A stretch of 59,085 nucleotides of DNA from Bdellovibrionales bacterium (GCA_020628165.1 JAHDFM010000002.1:59633-118717), one strand, 5' to 3'. Shown: positions 8,148 through 17,617, counted from the first letter of the stretch. Translations and numbers: made by a program. The notes: generated by a model not told the origin, from the letters alone.

Positions 8148-8915
8148 TTAGCTCTCCGTTTTTATCGAAGTTCTATTGAGCTTGAAGAGCATAAATACAC
8201 TAAAAGCCATCAAACACAAGCTAATCCAAGTGGAAATAGATAGGCTTAATATAAAATCCCCACGAGGGTCTTCACGTAAGTGCTCCATGAATAAGCGACC
8301 TATAGAACTCAAGAACAACCAAATAAAAAGTAAACTACCGACACTGAGCTTTTTAACCTTATGCATATTTAAAAGAAGTAAAAGTAAAATTACTTCCCAT
8401 AAAACAATGTAAAGTTGAGTCGGGTGACGGCTTACACCCATAGGCAAAAGGTTTGGGAACTCAACCGCCCAAGGCAAAGAGCAGGCTTTGCCATAACAAC
8501 AGCCATTTAAAAAACAAGCCACTCGGCCAATGGCATAACCGAGGGGGGCAAAAGGAGCGTAAAAATCAGCCCACTCAAAAAAATTGAGCTTCTTTTTTTG
8601 AATGTAAACATAACAACAGGTAAGAACGGCTAACAAACCGCCAAGAAATACAAAGCCCCCATTCCAAAATTTGAAAGCTTCAATTGGGTGCTCAAGATAA
8701 AACTTTGGTTCTTCGTAAAAAATATGCAGTAAACGGGCGCCCACAAAGCCCGAAACCATGATGATCAAAGCCAAATCAAGGGCGATGTTTAAGTTCATCT
8801 TCAGTTTTTTAGCGCGTGGAACTAATAAGTATAAACACAAACAATAGGCAAAGCTGATCAGTACTAAATAGGTGGGAATTCTAAGATCAGTGCCAAAAGT
8901 TATAAATGGAAACAT
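8148..8915 (-). CDS. lgt: prolipoprotein diacylglyceryl transferase Lgt
   Basis: Transfers diacylglyceryl from phosphatidylglycerol to the lipobox cysteine of prolipoproteins in the inner membrane, the first step of lipoprotein maturation. The 255-residue polytopic protein has the Lgt signature region GRVACFLNGCCYGKACSLPW. This is a variant in which the usual R-x-GNF-x-N reads R-x-ACF-L-N. It also has HPTQLY and a late GRLFMEHLREDP. The gene starts directly after the lspA stop (TAA then ATG), so the first two lipoprotein-processing enzymes are coupled. Length is typical. A paralogue elsewhere is possible. Confidence 0.9.
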   Translation of the reverse strand: MFPFITFGTDLRIPTYLVLISFAYCLCLYLLVPRAKKLKMNLNIALDLALIIMVSGFVGARLLHIFYEEPKFYLEHPIEAFKFWNGGFVFLGGLLAVLTCCYVYIQKKKLNFFEWADFYAPFAPLGYAIGRVACFLNGCCYGKACSLPWAVEFPNLLPMGVSRHPTQLYIVLWEVILLLLLLNMHKVKKLSVGSLLFIWLFLSSIGRLFMEHLREDPRGDFILSLSISTWISLCLMAFSVFMLFKLNRTSIKTES

Positions 8916-9440
8916 TTATCCGGGCTGTGATGAGGCGCTCTTTTTCTTTTTTTCCTCTTTCCCCTCTAGAACAATGAGCACAAGCAGAACTCCGACGCCG
9001 CAAACAATGGCCATATCAGCCACATTAAAGGCCGGAAAGGTGTAGACGGACTTCCAGTGAAAGTCTAAAAAGTCGACCACAAAACCCAACTTTAAACGAT
9101 CAATGTAGTTGCCAAGAGCACCGCCAAAAATACTGGATAAAGCTAAAATCTGCACTTTGTCTCTTTCGGGAACTCCGTACAGCATAAAAATAATCAGAAG
9201 CATTGCTAAAACGGGAATGATCATAAAAAACACTTGGCGAAAACTAGCTTGGCTGAGAAAGCCAAAAGCAGCGCCTTCATTGCGAACATAAGTGATGCTA
9301 AAAAAGTTTTTAATCACATCGACACTTTCACCCAACATGAAAGAGGTGTGAATGTATGTTTTGGTCACCTGATCAAGAGCAACAATGAATAAGGCCACCG
9401 AAACTAAAATTAAGTATTTTTTGTTTTTGAAAAAAAACAT
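8916..9440 (-). CDS. lspA: lipoprotein signal peptidase LspA
   Basis: Aspartic peptidase that removes the signal peptide from diacylglyceryl-modified lipoproteins. The 174-residue product has four membrane helices, VRNEGAAFGF, GNYIDRL (catalytic Asp114) and PAFNVADM (catalytic Asp142). The start is set at the ATG that overlaps the ileS stop (TAATG) and follows GGAGG by ten bases; an in-frame ATG 30 bases upstream, inside ileS, would only add a non-conserved MSKMRGGFNL. The neighbours ileS and lgt form a clear operon; ileS-lspA linkage is common in bacteria. The C-terminus is Lys/Glu-rich. Confidence 0.94.
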   Translation of the reverse strand: MFFFKNKKYLILVSVALFIVALDQVTKTYIHTSFMLGESVDVIKNFFSITYVRNEGAAFGFLSQASFRQVFFMIIPVLAMLLIIFMLYGVPERDKVQILALSSIFGGALGNYIDRLKLGFVVDFLDFHWKSVYTFPAFNVADMAIVCGVGVLLVLIVLEGKEEKKKKSASSQPG

Positions 9441-12226
9441 TAAGTTAAAGCCTCCACGCATTTTGGACAAACACCAACGTAATTACCTACTTTAACGAGT
9501 TTTTCGCTATAATGCCAGCAGCGAGGACATTTTTCACCCTCTGATTTGTGCGCCTCAATAGTTAATTCCTTATTTTCAGCGGTTTTCAAAGTGACATCTG
9601 ACACAATAAAGAGCTCTTTCAAATGGTCTAAAGTCTGACTCTTTTGATATTTTTTCAGCACATCGATAGTTGTGGCATCAGCACTTATAACGACTTCAGC
9701 ATCTAAGCTCGAACCAATGTCTTTATTTTTACGCATAGGCTCTAACACTTTAGAGATTTCAGATCTCACCTCTAAAAGTGTCGTGAAAATTTTTTCGATC
9801 TCAGCATTGTTCCACTTGTCGTTAGGATTAGGAAAGCTTTCTAAAAAGACACTGTCTTTTCTACCCTCTTCAGGGAAGTATTTATAAAGCTCTTCTCCTA
9901 GAAAACTAAGAATCGGTGACATCATTTTTGTGAGGCTTGTGAAAACCTCAAAGAACACAGTTTGCGATGAGCGACGCTCATTTCCCTCTTTTTTCCAAGT
10001 ATAGAGACGGTCTTTGAGCACATCTAAGTATGTCGCAGATAAAGTCACTGTGAAAAAGTTATTGAGGGCGTGATAGGCTTTGTAGAAATCATAGGTTTCA
10101 TAAGCGGTAGTCACTTTAGTGATGAGCTCATTGAGTTTTAACAAGGCCCATTTATCAAGGTCCGTGAGATTTTCATAATCGACCTTGTCTTTTTGAGGGT
10201 CAAAGTCTTGAAGGTTACCGATAAGAAAGCGCATCGTGTTGCGGATACGACGGTAAGTTTCACTAATGCGGGCAAACATCTCTTCACTGATGTTCACATC
10301 GTTGCCGTAATCCTCATAGGCGACCCACAAACGCAAGATCTCAGCTCCATGTTTTTTGATTACCTCTTGCGGAGCAATGACATTGCCCTTACTTTTACTC
10401 ATTTTGTTGCCTTTGCTATCATTCACAAAACCATGTGTGATGAGTGACTTAAACGGAGCTTCACCGTAAGCCGCCAAAGACGAGTTGAGGCTTGTTTGGA
10501 ACCAGCCTCTATGTTGATCACTTCCTTCTAAGTAGATATCAGCAGGAAACTTCAAGCCGTGACGTCTTTTTTGAACAGAGGTATGACAAACACCACTGTC
10601 AAACCACACATCTAAAATGTCTTGCCCTTTCGTGAGGTCATCGCTGCCACAGTTTTTGCAGTTCTGCCCCTGAGTGAGTTCTTCGATGGGTGCATCGTGA
10701 TAGGCTTCAATGCCTTTGCCCGTGGACTCCATAAGATCGGCAATGTGATTCATGATTTTTGGTTCGGCCAAGGCCTCACCACAGGAATTGCAATAGAAAA
10801 CTGGAATTGGAACACCCCAGATACGTTGTCGACTGACACACCAGTCGGGGCTGTTGGAAACCATGGCTTCTAAGCGTTTCTTTCCCCAGCTTGGAAAAAA
10901 CTGAATGTCATTCTCAACAGACTTCAAGGCTTTGTTTTTAAGTGGATACTCATCATTGTCCATTTTGATAAACCACTGAGGAGTGGCACGGAAAATCAAA
11001 GGTGTTTTAGTTCTTGGGTTGTGAGGGTAGCTGTGTGCCATCTGGTTTTGTGCAACTAGGTGTCCAGACTTTTCAAGGCGTTCTGTGATCAGTGGGTTGC
11101 ATTCCCAAATGGTTTTGCCACTGTACTCAGGCAGTTCATCTGTGTACTTACCGGCTTTATCTACCGGGCTATAAACGGGCAGGTCATACTTCATACCGAC
11201 ATAGTAATCGTCCATGCCGTGACCGGGAGCTGTATGAACACAGCCAGTACCAGCCTCTAAAGTCACATGCGCACCTAACACAACTAAAGACTCACGGTCC
11301 ATGAACGGGTGAGTGGCACTTGTGTTTTCAAGTTCAGAACCTTTAAACGTTTTGACTAAATTTAAACTGATCTCACAGGTCTCTTGCACTTTCTCTGCAA
11401 GCCCTGTGGCTATGATGATGAGTTCGTCTTTAAATTCATAAACGCCATAATCTAAATCAGCATTGAGACAAATCCCGTAGTTAGCAGGAAGTGTCCAAGG
11501 AGTTGTGGTCCAGATGACGTAAGACAATGGTTTTGTAAATTCTGAAAACTGGTCAAACTTTTTAGTGACGTTGAATTTGACATAAACACTAGTGCTGGTG
11601 TGATCGTGATATTCAATCTCTGCAGCAGCTAAAGCTGTTTGTAGTTTTGGGCACCAGTACACGGGTTTTTCACCGCGGTATAAAATACCGTTTTCTAAAA
11701 TTTTTGCCAACACACGAATTTCGTCGGCTTCGTACTCAGGTTGTAAAGTTAAGTATGGGTTGTCCCAATCAGCTAAGATTCCCATACGGATGAATTGTTT
11801 TTTTTGTGTTTCCACCCATTTCATGGCTTCTTGTTTACAGATGTCACGCACCTTTTGGTCGCTCAGTTCTTTTCTTTTAGCACCAAGTTTTTTTGTGACG
11901 TTGAGCTCAATAGGCAAACCATGACAGTCCCAACCAGGAATGAAAGTGGCCTGTTTCTGTGACATGTTTTTATATTTAATTACAATGTCTTTAAGGATTT
12001 TATTCAAAGCATGACCAATGTGGAGATTGCCGTTGGCATAAGGGGGGCCATCGGGCATGACGAAAAGAGTTTTGTTTTCGTTATTGGCAATGATTTTTTC
12101 GTATGTGTTTTCTTGTTTCCAAAAATCAATGTACTTAGGTTCATTTTGACCTAAGTTTGCCTTCATTGGAAAACTTGTTTTAGGTAGATTGAGAGTGGAT
12201 TTAAAATCACTAGTTGCTTCAGACAT
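9440..12226 (-). CDS. ileS: isoleucyl-tRNA synthetase
   Basis: Class I aminoacyl-tRNA synthetase that charges tRNA-Ile. The 928-residue protein carries HIGH in GNLHIGHALN (69-72) and the editing-domain segments VIWTTTPWTLPANYGI and GTGCVHTAPGHGMDDY. KMSKS lies in GNKMSKSKGN near residue 610, followed by the anticodon-binding helical domain. A C-terminal zinc ribbon has the form CPRC...CPKC. The zinc ribbon and the length mark the standard bacterial (type 1) form. It overlaps lspA by one base and is preceded by an unknown gene 15 bases upstream in the same operon. Confidence 0.97.
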   Translation of the reverse strand: MSEATSDFKSTLNLPKTSFPMKANLGQNEPKYIDFWKQENTYEKIIANNENKTLFVMPDGPPYANGNLHIGHALNKILKDIVIKYKNMSQKQATFIPGWDCHGLPIELNVTKKLGAKRKELSDQKVRDICKQEAMKWVETQKKQFIRMGILADWDNPYLTLQPEYEADEIRVLAKILENGILYRGEKPVYWCPKLQTALAAAEIEYHDHTSTSVYVKFNVTKKFDQFSEFTKPLSYVIWTTTPWTLPANYGICLNADLDYGVYEFKDELIIIATGLAEKVQETCEISLNLVKTFKGSELENTSATHPFMDRESLVVLGAHVTLEAGTGCVHTAPGHGMDDYYVGMKYDLPVYSPVDKAGKYTDELPEYSGKTIWECNPLITERLEKSGHLVAQNQMAHSYPHNPRTKTPLIFRATPQWFIKMDNDEYPLKNKALKSVENDIQFFPSWGKKRLEAMVSNSPDWCVSRQRIWGVPIPVFYCNSCGEALAEPKIMNHIADLMESTGKGIEAYHDAPIEELTQGQNCKNCGSDDLTKGQDILDVWFDSGVCHTSVQKRRHGLKFPADIYLEGSDQHRGWFQTSLNSSLAAYGEAPFKSLITHGFVNDSKGNKMSKSKGNVIAPQEVIKKHGAEILRLWVAYEDYGNDVNISEEMFARISETYRRIRNTMRFLIGNLQDFDPQKDKVDYENLTDLDKWALLKLNELITKVTTAYETYDFYKAYHALNNFFTVTLSATYLDVLKDRLYTWKKEGNERRSSQTVFFEVFTSLTKMMSPILSFLGEELYKYFPEEGRKDSVFLESFPNPNDKWNNAEIEKIFTTLLEVRSEISKVLEPMRKNKDIGSSLDAEVVISADATTIDVLKKYQKSQTLDHLKELFIVSDVTLKTAENKELTIEAHKSEGEKCPRCWHYSEKLVKVGNYVGVCPKCVEALT

Positions 12227-12241
12227 AACTCACCTTATTTT

Positions 12242-12787
12242 TTATGAATTAAAAATTTTTTTAATTTGTTCATAACCTAAAGAAACAAGAGCACTCAGTG
12301 CTTCTTGTTCGTTGCTTAAGTTTAACTTGTTTTGGGTGTCAAGTAACATACTTTTTACTTTCGTTGAATTAGCATTCATGGAGTACTGCTGCAATGGGTT
12401 TGAGTTTCGTTCGCGATGTTCTTGTAAATATTTTTGCGGATCAATGAAGCCACTGCGGTAGGTGTTCGTAGAAAAAGAGGATTTAGTTTTATTAGTTTCA
12501 GAGTCTTGGGTTTTGGCTGACGATGCTTGTGGTTTTTTATCACTTTGATCGTTAAAAGACTCCACGCTTTCTGCCAGGCTTTTCAGTTCTTTTTGGAACT
12601 CTGCTGAATCGTCGTGTTTTTTTTTACGTCGTTCTTTCAATTTTTGGTCTTGCAAATAAAGTGTGACCAATGTCTCCATATCTTTAGCAAGCTCACGAGT
12701 CGCAGGCGTTTGCTGACTGAGCCATTCGTAAGCCTTATTTAAAGTCTCACGCGGGTAAGCTTGAGGAGGTCGATTGTTGTTATTCAT
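12242..12787 (-). CDS. hydrophilic helical protein of unknown function, first gene before ileS
   Basis: I do not recognise a family. The 181-residue protein is charged and has no signal peptide or membrane helix. Residues 10-60 (RETLNKAYEWLSQQT...DMETLVTLYLQDQKLKERRKKKH) look helical. A Ser/Lys/Thr-rich low-complexity middle and a C-terminal helical pair (about 145-181) follow. It is probably cytoplasmic. It is 15 bases upstream of ileS, so it is likely co-transcribed with the ileS-lspA-lgt operon. Codon use looks like that of its neighbours. Confidence 0.7.
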   Translation of the reverse strand: MNNNNRPPQAYPRETLNKAYEWLSQQTPATRELAKDMETLVTLYLQDQKLKERRKKKHDDSAEFQKELKSLAESVESFNDQSDKKPQASSAKTQDSETNKTKSSFSTNTYRSGFIDPQKYLQEHRERNSNPLQQYSMNANSTKVKSMLLDTQNKLNLSNEQEALSALVSLGYEQIKKIFNS

Positions 12788-12828
12788 GAAGGCTGTAAGT
12801 TAACTATTTCTACAGTATTCTGCAAGCC

Positions 12829-12863
12829 AAAGCCCGGAAGTTTGTAATAAAAGGTCGGGCTTT
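12829..12863. terminator. possible hairpin terminator between the MAPEG gene and the ileS operon
   Basis: AAAGCCCG and CGGGCTTT form a perfect 8-bp stem around a 19-base loop. There is no proper U-run on either strand, so the stem is sure but the terminator role is weak. Confidence 0.4.
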
Positions 12864-12900
12864 AAGGATAGGTGTATAAAGTTCTCAAATATAAGTTATA

Positions 12901-13317
12901 TCAGCCACTTATAGAAGAGATAAAACATTGCATAAGCATGGCAGCCACACAAATTAAACCAATGAGGTATGAAAAGGCACGACGTATGAGGTGGTTGGAT
13001 CCAAGGTGGACAAAGCTATGCACAAGGCGGCTAGCTACAAACACACAAGCAAAGGTGACTGTAACAGCATTGGTTGTGCCTTGTTGGATTGAAAACAAGC
13101 AAGCGATGAAGAAAATAATAGGAATTTGAAATTGATTTTCAATGTGATTTTTAATGGCTTGCAATTGTTCAGTGGTTTCGCCTTGGTAAGTCTTGAAGCG
13201 ACTGAAGTGAACCTCTTTATTGCGGATGGCCGCTTTTCGTTTGTTGAACATATAGACCAACAAAAAAATAATGTACAAAAAGTAAAAGTTGACTAAGCCG
13301 ATTAAAATAATTTCCAT
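12901..13317 (-). CDS. MAPEG-family membrane protein
   Basis: A 138-residue inner-membrane protein with four predicted helices. The motif KNHIENQFQIPIIFF after helix 1, then FVASRLVHSFVHLGSNHLIRR, matches the MAPEG family (membrane-associated proteins in eicosanoid and glutathione metabolism; bacterial members are mostly uncharacterised). The ATG is chosen because GGGAGAG precedes it at a good distance; the TTG five codons upstream contains that ribosome site. It stands alone on the minus strand. Glutathione-dependent activity is a family-level possibility, not shown here. Confidence 0.82.
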   Translation of the reverse strand: MEIILIGLVNFYFLYIIFLLVYMFNKRKAAIRNKEVHFSRFKTYQGETTEQLQAIKNHIENQFQIPIIFFIACLFSIQQGTTNAVTVTFACVFVASRLVHSFVHLGSNHLIRRAFSYLIGLICVAAMLMQCFISSISG

Positions 13318-13462
13318 GTGAAACTCTCCCAAGTGATGTAGTAAAAATTAATTACAAATGAAGAACGCACACCAAAAGGGTGATTAAATATTCGATGTTG
13401 ATACTACAACTTGAGTTAAAATGTCTCAGTCAAAAAAGTCAATACATGCTGGCACAGCCAAA

Positions 13463-14938
13463 TTATTTATTGGCGTAATCTTTAGCAACGATTCCGTATT
13501 TTTCAATTTTGCGCAACAGTGTCTTTTTTGGAATGTTGGCGTGCAAAGCTGTTTGATTGATTCTGCCGTTGAACTTTTTGAGTGCACTGATGATAAACTC
13601 TTTTTCAAACGTTTCTTTTTGGCTGCTAAAATCAAGCTTTTCAGTTGAAAATGAAAACGTCGTTTTGCGATCAATGGTCGTCACCGTATCGACATTGTCC
13701 GTCTTTTGGCTCACCACAGAGCCCATGTCATTATCACTCATGATTGGGTCAGACAGTTCAATGCCACTTTTGATTAAAAAGCTCTCAGGAAGAGATCTAA
13801 TTTGAATGGTTCCAGTGTCCTCTAAAATAAAAGCGTGCTCGATGATATTTTCAAGCTCACGAATATTGCCGGGCCAATCGTAGTTTTCAAAAAGCTTACG
13901 AACTTGTGACGACACACCAGTGATCTTCATATCTTGTTTTTTGTTAAATCGACGAATAAATGTATTAGTGAGATTGAGAATGTCTCCTTTTCTCTCATCG
14001 AGTGACGGTAAGAAAATAGGCATGACATTTAAACGATAGTAGAGGTCTTCTCTAAAACTTCCGTCAGTGATCATTTTTTCAAGAGGGCGATTGGTCGCTG
14101 CAACCACGCGTACATTGGTTTGAATTTCACGGTTTGAACCAACGGGGACAAACACCTTTTCTTGCAAAACACGCAATAGCTTCACTTGCATGAGCTGAGG
14201 CATATCGCCCACTTCATCTAAAAATAAAGTTCCGCCTTCAGCGTATTGAAATTTACCAATCTTTCTTTGGTCAGCACCTGTGAAGGCGCCTTTTTCGTGT
14301 CCGAACAATTCACTTTCAAATAAGTTTTCAGGAATGGCAGAGCAGTTGATGGCAACAAACTTTCCATCTTTAAAACTAGAGTTGGCATGAATGGCTCTTG
14401 CCACAAGTTCTTTCCCTGTTCCCGAAGCACCGCGAACAAGCACAGGCGTGTTCACCTTGGAAAGGCGATCAATGATATTGAACACTTTTTTCATTTGTGA
14501 GGTATTGCCGATGATTTTTTTACCCTCATCCATATTGAGAATGGGGGCAGAGGCAGCCACATCGGCCACCATTTTGTGGGCACTTAGAGCGTTGTCAACA
14601 ATCTCGACTAAGTCTTCTTGTTTGATGGGTTTTGAGATGTAGTTGTAAGCTCCGTTTTTAACAGCTTCAATGGCATCATTGACGTTTGAGTAAGCCGTAA
14701 GAATAAGAACAATGATTGATGGGTCATGTTGTTTTATTTTTTTCAGAGCCTCAAGACCAGACATGCGAGGCATATCTACGTCAAGAATAACAATGTTGTA
14801 TTGATTCGCTTGTACTTTTTCGAGGGCATTAACGCCGTCAAAGGCCTCATCAATGTCAAAGTAATCGATGGTGGACAATGTGTTCTTAACGGTCATTCTT
14901 AAACCGGCATCATCATCAACAACTAAAACTTTTAGCAT
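13463..14938 (-). CDS. sigma-54-dependent response regulator, NtrC family
   Basis: Transcription activator of 491 residues. The receiver has phospho-acceptor Asp53 in VILDVDMPRMSG and the conserved Lys in YISKPIK. The AAA+ domain has Walker A GASGTGKE (170-177), the sigma-54 contact loop GAFTGA (217-222), Walker B GGTLFLDEVGDM and the arginine-finger segment FREDLYYRLN. A Fis-type helix-turn-helix forms the last 40 residues (NQTALHANIPKKTLLRKIEK). The start is the ATG eight bases after AAGGAG, not the GTG/ATG further upstream. It lies about 150 bases downstream of the CHASE2 kinase on the same strand, so the two probably form one phosphorelay pair. Targets plausibly include the two sigma-54-like promoters at 16965-17184. 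Confidence 0.93.
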   Translation of the reverse strand: MLKVLVVDDDAGLRMTVKNTLSTIDYFDIDEAFDGVNALEKVQANQYNIVILDVDMPRMSGLEALKKIKQHDPSIIVLILTAYSNVNDAIEAVKNGAYNYISKPIKQEDLVEIVDNALSAHKMVADVAASAPILNMDEGKKIIGNTSQMKKVFNIIDRLSKVNTPVLVRGASGTGKELVARAIHANSSFKDGKFVAINCSAIPENLFESELFGHEKGAFTGADQRKIGKFQYAEGGTLFLDEVGDMPQLMQVKLLRVLQEKVFVPVGSNREIQTNVRVVAATNRPLEKMITDGSFREDLYYRLNVMPIFLPSLDERKGDILNLTNTFIRRFNKKQDMKITGVSSQVRKLFENYDWPGNIRELENIIEHAFILEDTGTIQIRSLPESFLIKSGIELSDPIMSDNDMGSVVSQKTDNVDTVTTIDRKTTFSFSTEKLDFSSQKETFEKEFIISALKKFNGRINQTALHANIPKKTLLRKIEKYGIVAKDYANK

Positions 14939-15088
14939 TTTATACTCCTTTAAATCAGTCCCCGTAGTCATAAAATATTTTAACGGCGAAATTAACTTCT
15001 CATTTTTTTATGAGCACTTTAATGAGTGCTTGCTTTATTTTTTGGTTCTCTTTTAAGAGACCAATGGGCTTTTTTAAATAACAACCCG

Positions 15089-16921
15089 TCAATTCATATC
15101 AATGGGTAGCGACAAGGTGAACGTTGACCCTTCATTGGGTTGACTTTCCACAGAAATATCGCCGTTGTGCAGTCCTACAAAATATTGTGATAAATACAGC
15201 CCCAGACCTGACCCTTTAATGTCCTTGTTGGTCACGTCTTTACTTCTATAAAATTTTTCGAAGACATGTTCAAGTTCATCTTTGCCAATTCCAATGCCCT
15301 GGTCAGAGACCTGCACTTGGATCTCATTATCTACTTCTTCACTAGTTATCAAGACCTTAGAGTTTTCTGGGCTGTACTTAATGGCATTTTCAATCAAGTT
15401 GGTGAGCGCTTGTTTAATCAGGTGTTCATCTATTTTCAAGCTAAATAGAGGATCAAGTTCTGTGATCAAAGTGATGTTCTTTTTTTGAGCTAAGTAATCG
15501 AGTTTGCTTACTAATTTATTGATGATGGAATTGATGTCACGGCTTTGTAAGTGCAGTTTAACCCCTTGGTTTTCAACCCGGCCTAAATCTAGGATTGAGG
15601 TGATCAGTTCCGAAAGCTCTTGTGATGAGTCCTTTATACTTAAAACAGCATTTTTTTGTCGTTCACTCAGTCCGCCAGCATCAGTTAAGGTGATGTCTGA
15701 CATACCTTGAATACGTGCAAGAGGGGTTTTTAAGTCATGGCTCATCATGCGCATGAAATTATTTTTCATCTCTTCAACTTGCATAAGGAGTTTGTTTTTC
15801 TTTTGGAACTCCCACTTTTCTCGCGACTCAATGATTAGGCGGTAGGGTATGAAAAAGTAATAACAAGCAAACATGGTGATAAGTGGTTGTACCATGTGAA
15901 GGCTGTAATTGAAAAAAGCGAACGCCAAGTAGGCAATGAGACCAAGACTCATTGTGAGAGCAATGATTGTTGCGAGCCCTTTGATGGGGCGTACTCGTAA
16001 GATAACAAATAAAATGATCAATGAAAAAGTACAGGTCACTAAGAAGTTCACCCATTTGGGAGCTTTGGTTATTCCACTGTTCAGAATCAAAGTGTCCAAC
16101 ATGTTGGCTTGCATTTCACTGATGGGCATTGCAAACATGGATTTAGAGAAAGGGGTTTTTATATAATGACTTGTGCTGTTTCTCTCGTTCAGGCCCACGA
16201 TCACAATTTTATCTTGGAGAAACAGTTTATTTTTTGATTCTAAAACATCATAAAAAGAAAACTCTGGGTAAGTTCCTGTTGGTTTAAAATCAATAAAGGT
16301 CTGTTGCGAACCCTCGAACTCATAGAGTCCTTTAATAGGTTCATTTTTATTGCGGTACTTTTGTGACAACACTTTGTGTAAGCTAGGGCGACCAAAAGCT
16401 GACACCACCATTCGGCGAGTGATCAAATCTTTGGCAAAGATAAACTCTTCACGCGTTTTTGGCCCTGGCATTGAGTTCCATTTTTTATAGGGGTAAGGAA
16501 GCTCTAGCTCTTTATCTAAGCCTTTTTTTGGGAAGTTATTAGCGGCATAGATAATATTTAAGCTTTCTCCTAGGCGAGCCAATTGCTCTCTTTCTTTGTT
16601 TGTGCCGTCGAGTTTTGATGGGTCAATAGTGTAGATTAAATATCTGGGGTTATAACTTTTTAAGCGTTTTAAAAACTGAATGTGATCACTTACTACAGGT
16701 TTACGGTCGAGGGCCCCTAAAGTTTTCTCGTCAACATTGACGGTCACAATTAAGTTAGATGTAGGTGAAGTTGGCTTTAGGCGAAAACGAATGTCGTATA
16801 AAAAAGCTTCAGCTGCATAAAATTCATATTGAGTTAAAATAAAACTTATAGAAATGGCGCAACAAATCCTCATCGCCATTTTTAACCCTTGATAAAAGCT
16901 TGTCGTCTTAAATATTTTCAT
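15089..16921 (-). CDS. CHASE2-domain sensor histidine kinase
   Basis: Membrane sensor of 610 residues. An N-terminal helix at 15-31 leads into a periplasmic CHASE2 sensor of about 35-275 (start FLYDIRFRLKP, end SEMQANMLDTLI). Three membrane helices follow at about 292-309, 316-336 and 342-360. A HisKA domain has the phospho-acceptor His395 in MSHDLKTPLARI. A HATPase domain has NAIKYSPENS, DQGIGIG and GSGLGLYLSQYFV. The CHASE2 ligand is unknown; this domain usually sits in kinases and cyclases that watch the periplasm. Its likely partner is the NtrC-type regulator just downstream. A sigma-54-like promoter lies 44-59 bases upstream of the start codon, which suggests autoregulation. Confidence 0.93.
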   Translation of the reverse strand: MKIFKTTSFYQGLKMAMRICCAISISFILTQYEFYAAEAFLYDIRFRLKPTSPTSNLIVTVNVDEKTLGALDRKPVVSDHIQFLKRLKSYNPRYLIYTIDPSKLDGTNKEREQLARLGESLNIIYAANNFPKKGLDKELELPYPYKKWNSMPGPKTREEFIFAKDLITRRMVVSAFGRPSLHKVLSQKYRNKNEPIKGLYEFEGSQQTFIDFKPTGTYPEFSFYDVLESKNKLFLQDKIVIVGLNERNSTSHYIKTPFSKSMFAMPISEMQANMLDTLILNSGITKAPKWVNFLVTCTFSLIILFVILRVRPIKGLATIIALTMSLGLIAYLAFAFFNYSLHMVQPLITMFACYYFFIPYRLIIESREKWEFQKKNKLLMQVEEMKNNFMRMMSHDLKTPLARIQGMSDITLTDAGGLSERQKNAVLSIKDSSQELSELITSILDLGRVENQGVKLHLQSRDINSIINKLVSKLDYLAQKKNITLITELDPLFSLKIDEHLIKQALTNLIENAIKYSPENSKVLITSEEVDNEIQVQVSDQGIGIGKDELEHVFEKFYRSKDVTNKDIKGSGLGLYLSQYFVGLHNGDISVESQPNEGSTFTLSLPIDMN

Positions 16922-16964
16922 TCTTTTTACTTAAATGGTTGTTGGTTTAACTCATAAATCATTA

Positions 16965-16980
16965 AGCAAATTTGTTGCCA
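16965..16980 (-). promoter_or_regulatory. putative sigma-54 promoter of the CHASE2 kinase/NtrC operon
   Basis: On the minus strand the sequence is TGGCAACAAATTTGCT. This matches TGGCAC-N5-TTGCW with the GG and GC elements at the required spacing and one mismatch in the first block. The predicted start of transcription is about 30 bases before the ATG of the kinase. Confidence 0.65.
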
Positions 16981-17168
16981 TTTATGAAATAAATAAAAGC
17001 TTACTATTTCAATAACTTATGAGTAGTGATTTATCATTAGTAGGTATGTGTTTGAAAAAACTTGAATAAGAGTTGAACGTTTTTGGTAAGACTTTCATGG
17101 TTTTGTATTGCTAAGCATTAGAAATTAGACGATAATTTTAAAATAGTGTCAAAATGGCTTTGATTTTT

Positions 17169-17184
17169 TGGCTTCCTATTTGCT
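17169..17184 (+). promoter_or_regulatory. putative sigma-54 promoter of the small secreted protein
   Basis: TGGCTTCCTATTTGCT carries TGGC and TTGCT at exact -24/-12 spacing, with two mismatches in the AC of the first block. It would start transcription about 25 bases before the ATG at 17219, leaving room for the GAGGGG ribosome site. Confidence 0.55.
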
Positions 17185-17218
17185 ATTACACTTATACAGC
17201 AATAACGAGGGGTTCTTT

Positions 17219-17617
17219 ATGAAACTACTAGCATTAATATTAACAATGATCTTAAGTTCAGTTGTACATGCCAATGATTTCAATCTTGGAAATAGCATTG
17301 CGCCAATTCAAGTCGACTATGCTAAAGGTAAAATTACCGATCGCCTTGGTCATTTAGTTTCTGAAGCTATTGAAAGAGACATCATAGTTTACGCTGATGG
17401 TTTAGATGATCACGTCAATGATGTTGAGTTATTAGATATTTACAAAAAAGTGCAATCTCTAAATAATGGACATCAAGCAGCTCAGCTAATTCGCAATTAC
17501 AACAGTCAAAACAACAACCCTGAAGTCGTTAACCAAGCTTTGAACGGAGTCTTTGGAGGTCCTATTTTCTTTTTGAATGGAAAATGTTGTGTTTGTGGAA
17601 CATCTTGTGGTGATTAA
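17219..17617 (+). CDS. small secreted protein with a C-terminal cysteine cluster, unknown function
   Basis: A 132-residue protein with a clear Sec signal (MKLLALILTMILSSVVHA) and a mature part of about 114 residues. It ends in GGPIFFLNGKCCVCGTSCGD, where four cysteines lie within eight residues (C-C-x-C-x3-C). I know no family for it. The cluster could bind metal or form disulfides. The start is the ATG after GAGGGG; the frame is open further upstream but without a ribosome site. It is monocistronic, with a strong terminator right after it, and is divergent from the CHASE2 kinase/NtrC pair. The candidate sigma-54 promoter makes it a likely target of that pair. Confidence 0.8.
   Translation: MKLLALILTMILSSVVHANDFNLGNSIAPIQVDYAKGKITDRLGHLVSEAIERDIIVYADGLDDHVNDVELLDIYKKVQSLNNGHQAAQLIRNYNSQNNNPEVVNQALNGVFGGPIFFLNGKCCVCGTSCGD

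Larger units (their letters stand above)
16922..17218. other. divergent control region with two sigma-54-like promoters
   Basis: 297 bases between the CHASE2 kinase (minus) and a small secreted protein (plus). Both edges carry a -24/-12 type promoter. Between them the sequence is AT-rich. An inverted pair ACTCATAA (16950-16957) and TTATGAGT (17017-17024) could be part of an activator site. No gene is seen here. Confidence 0.5.
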
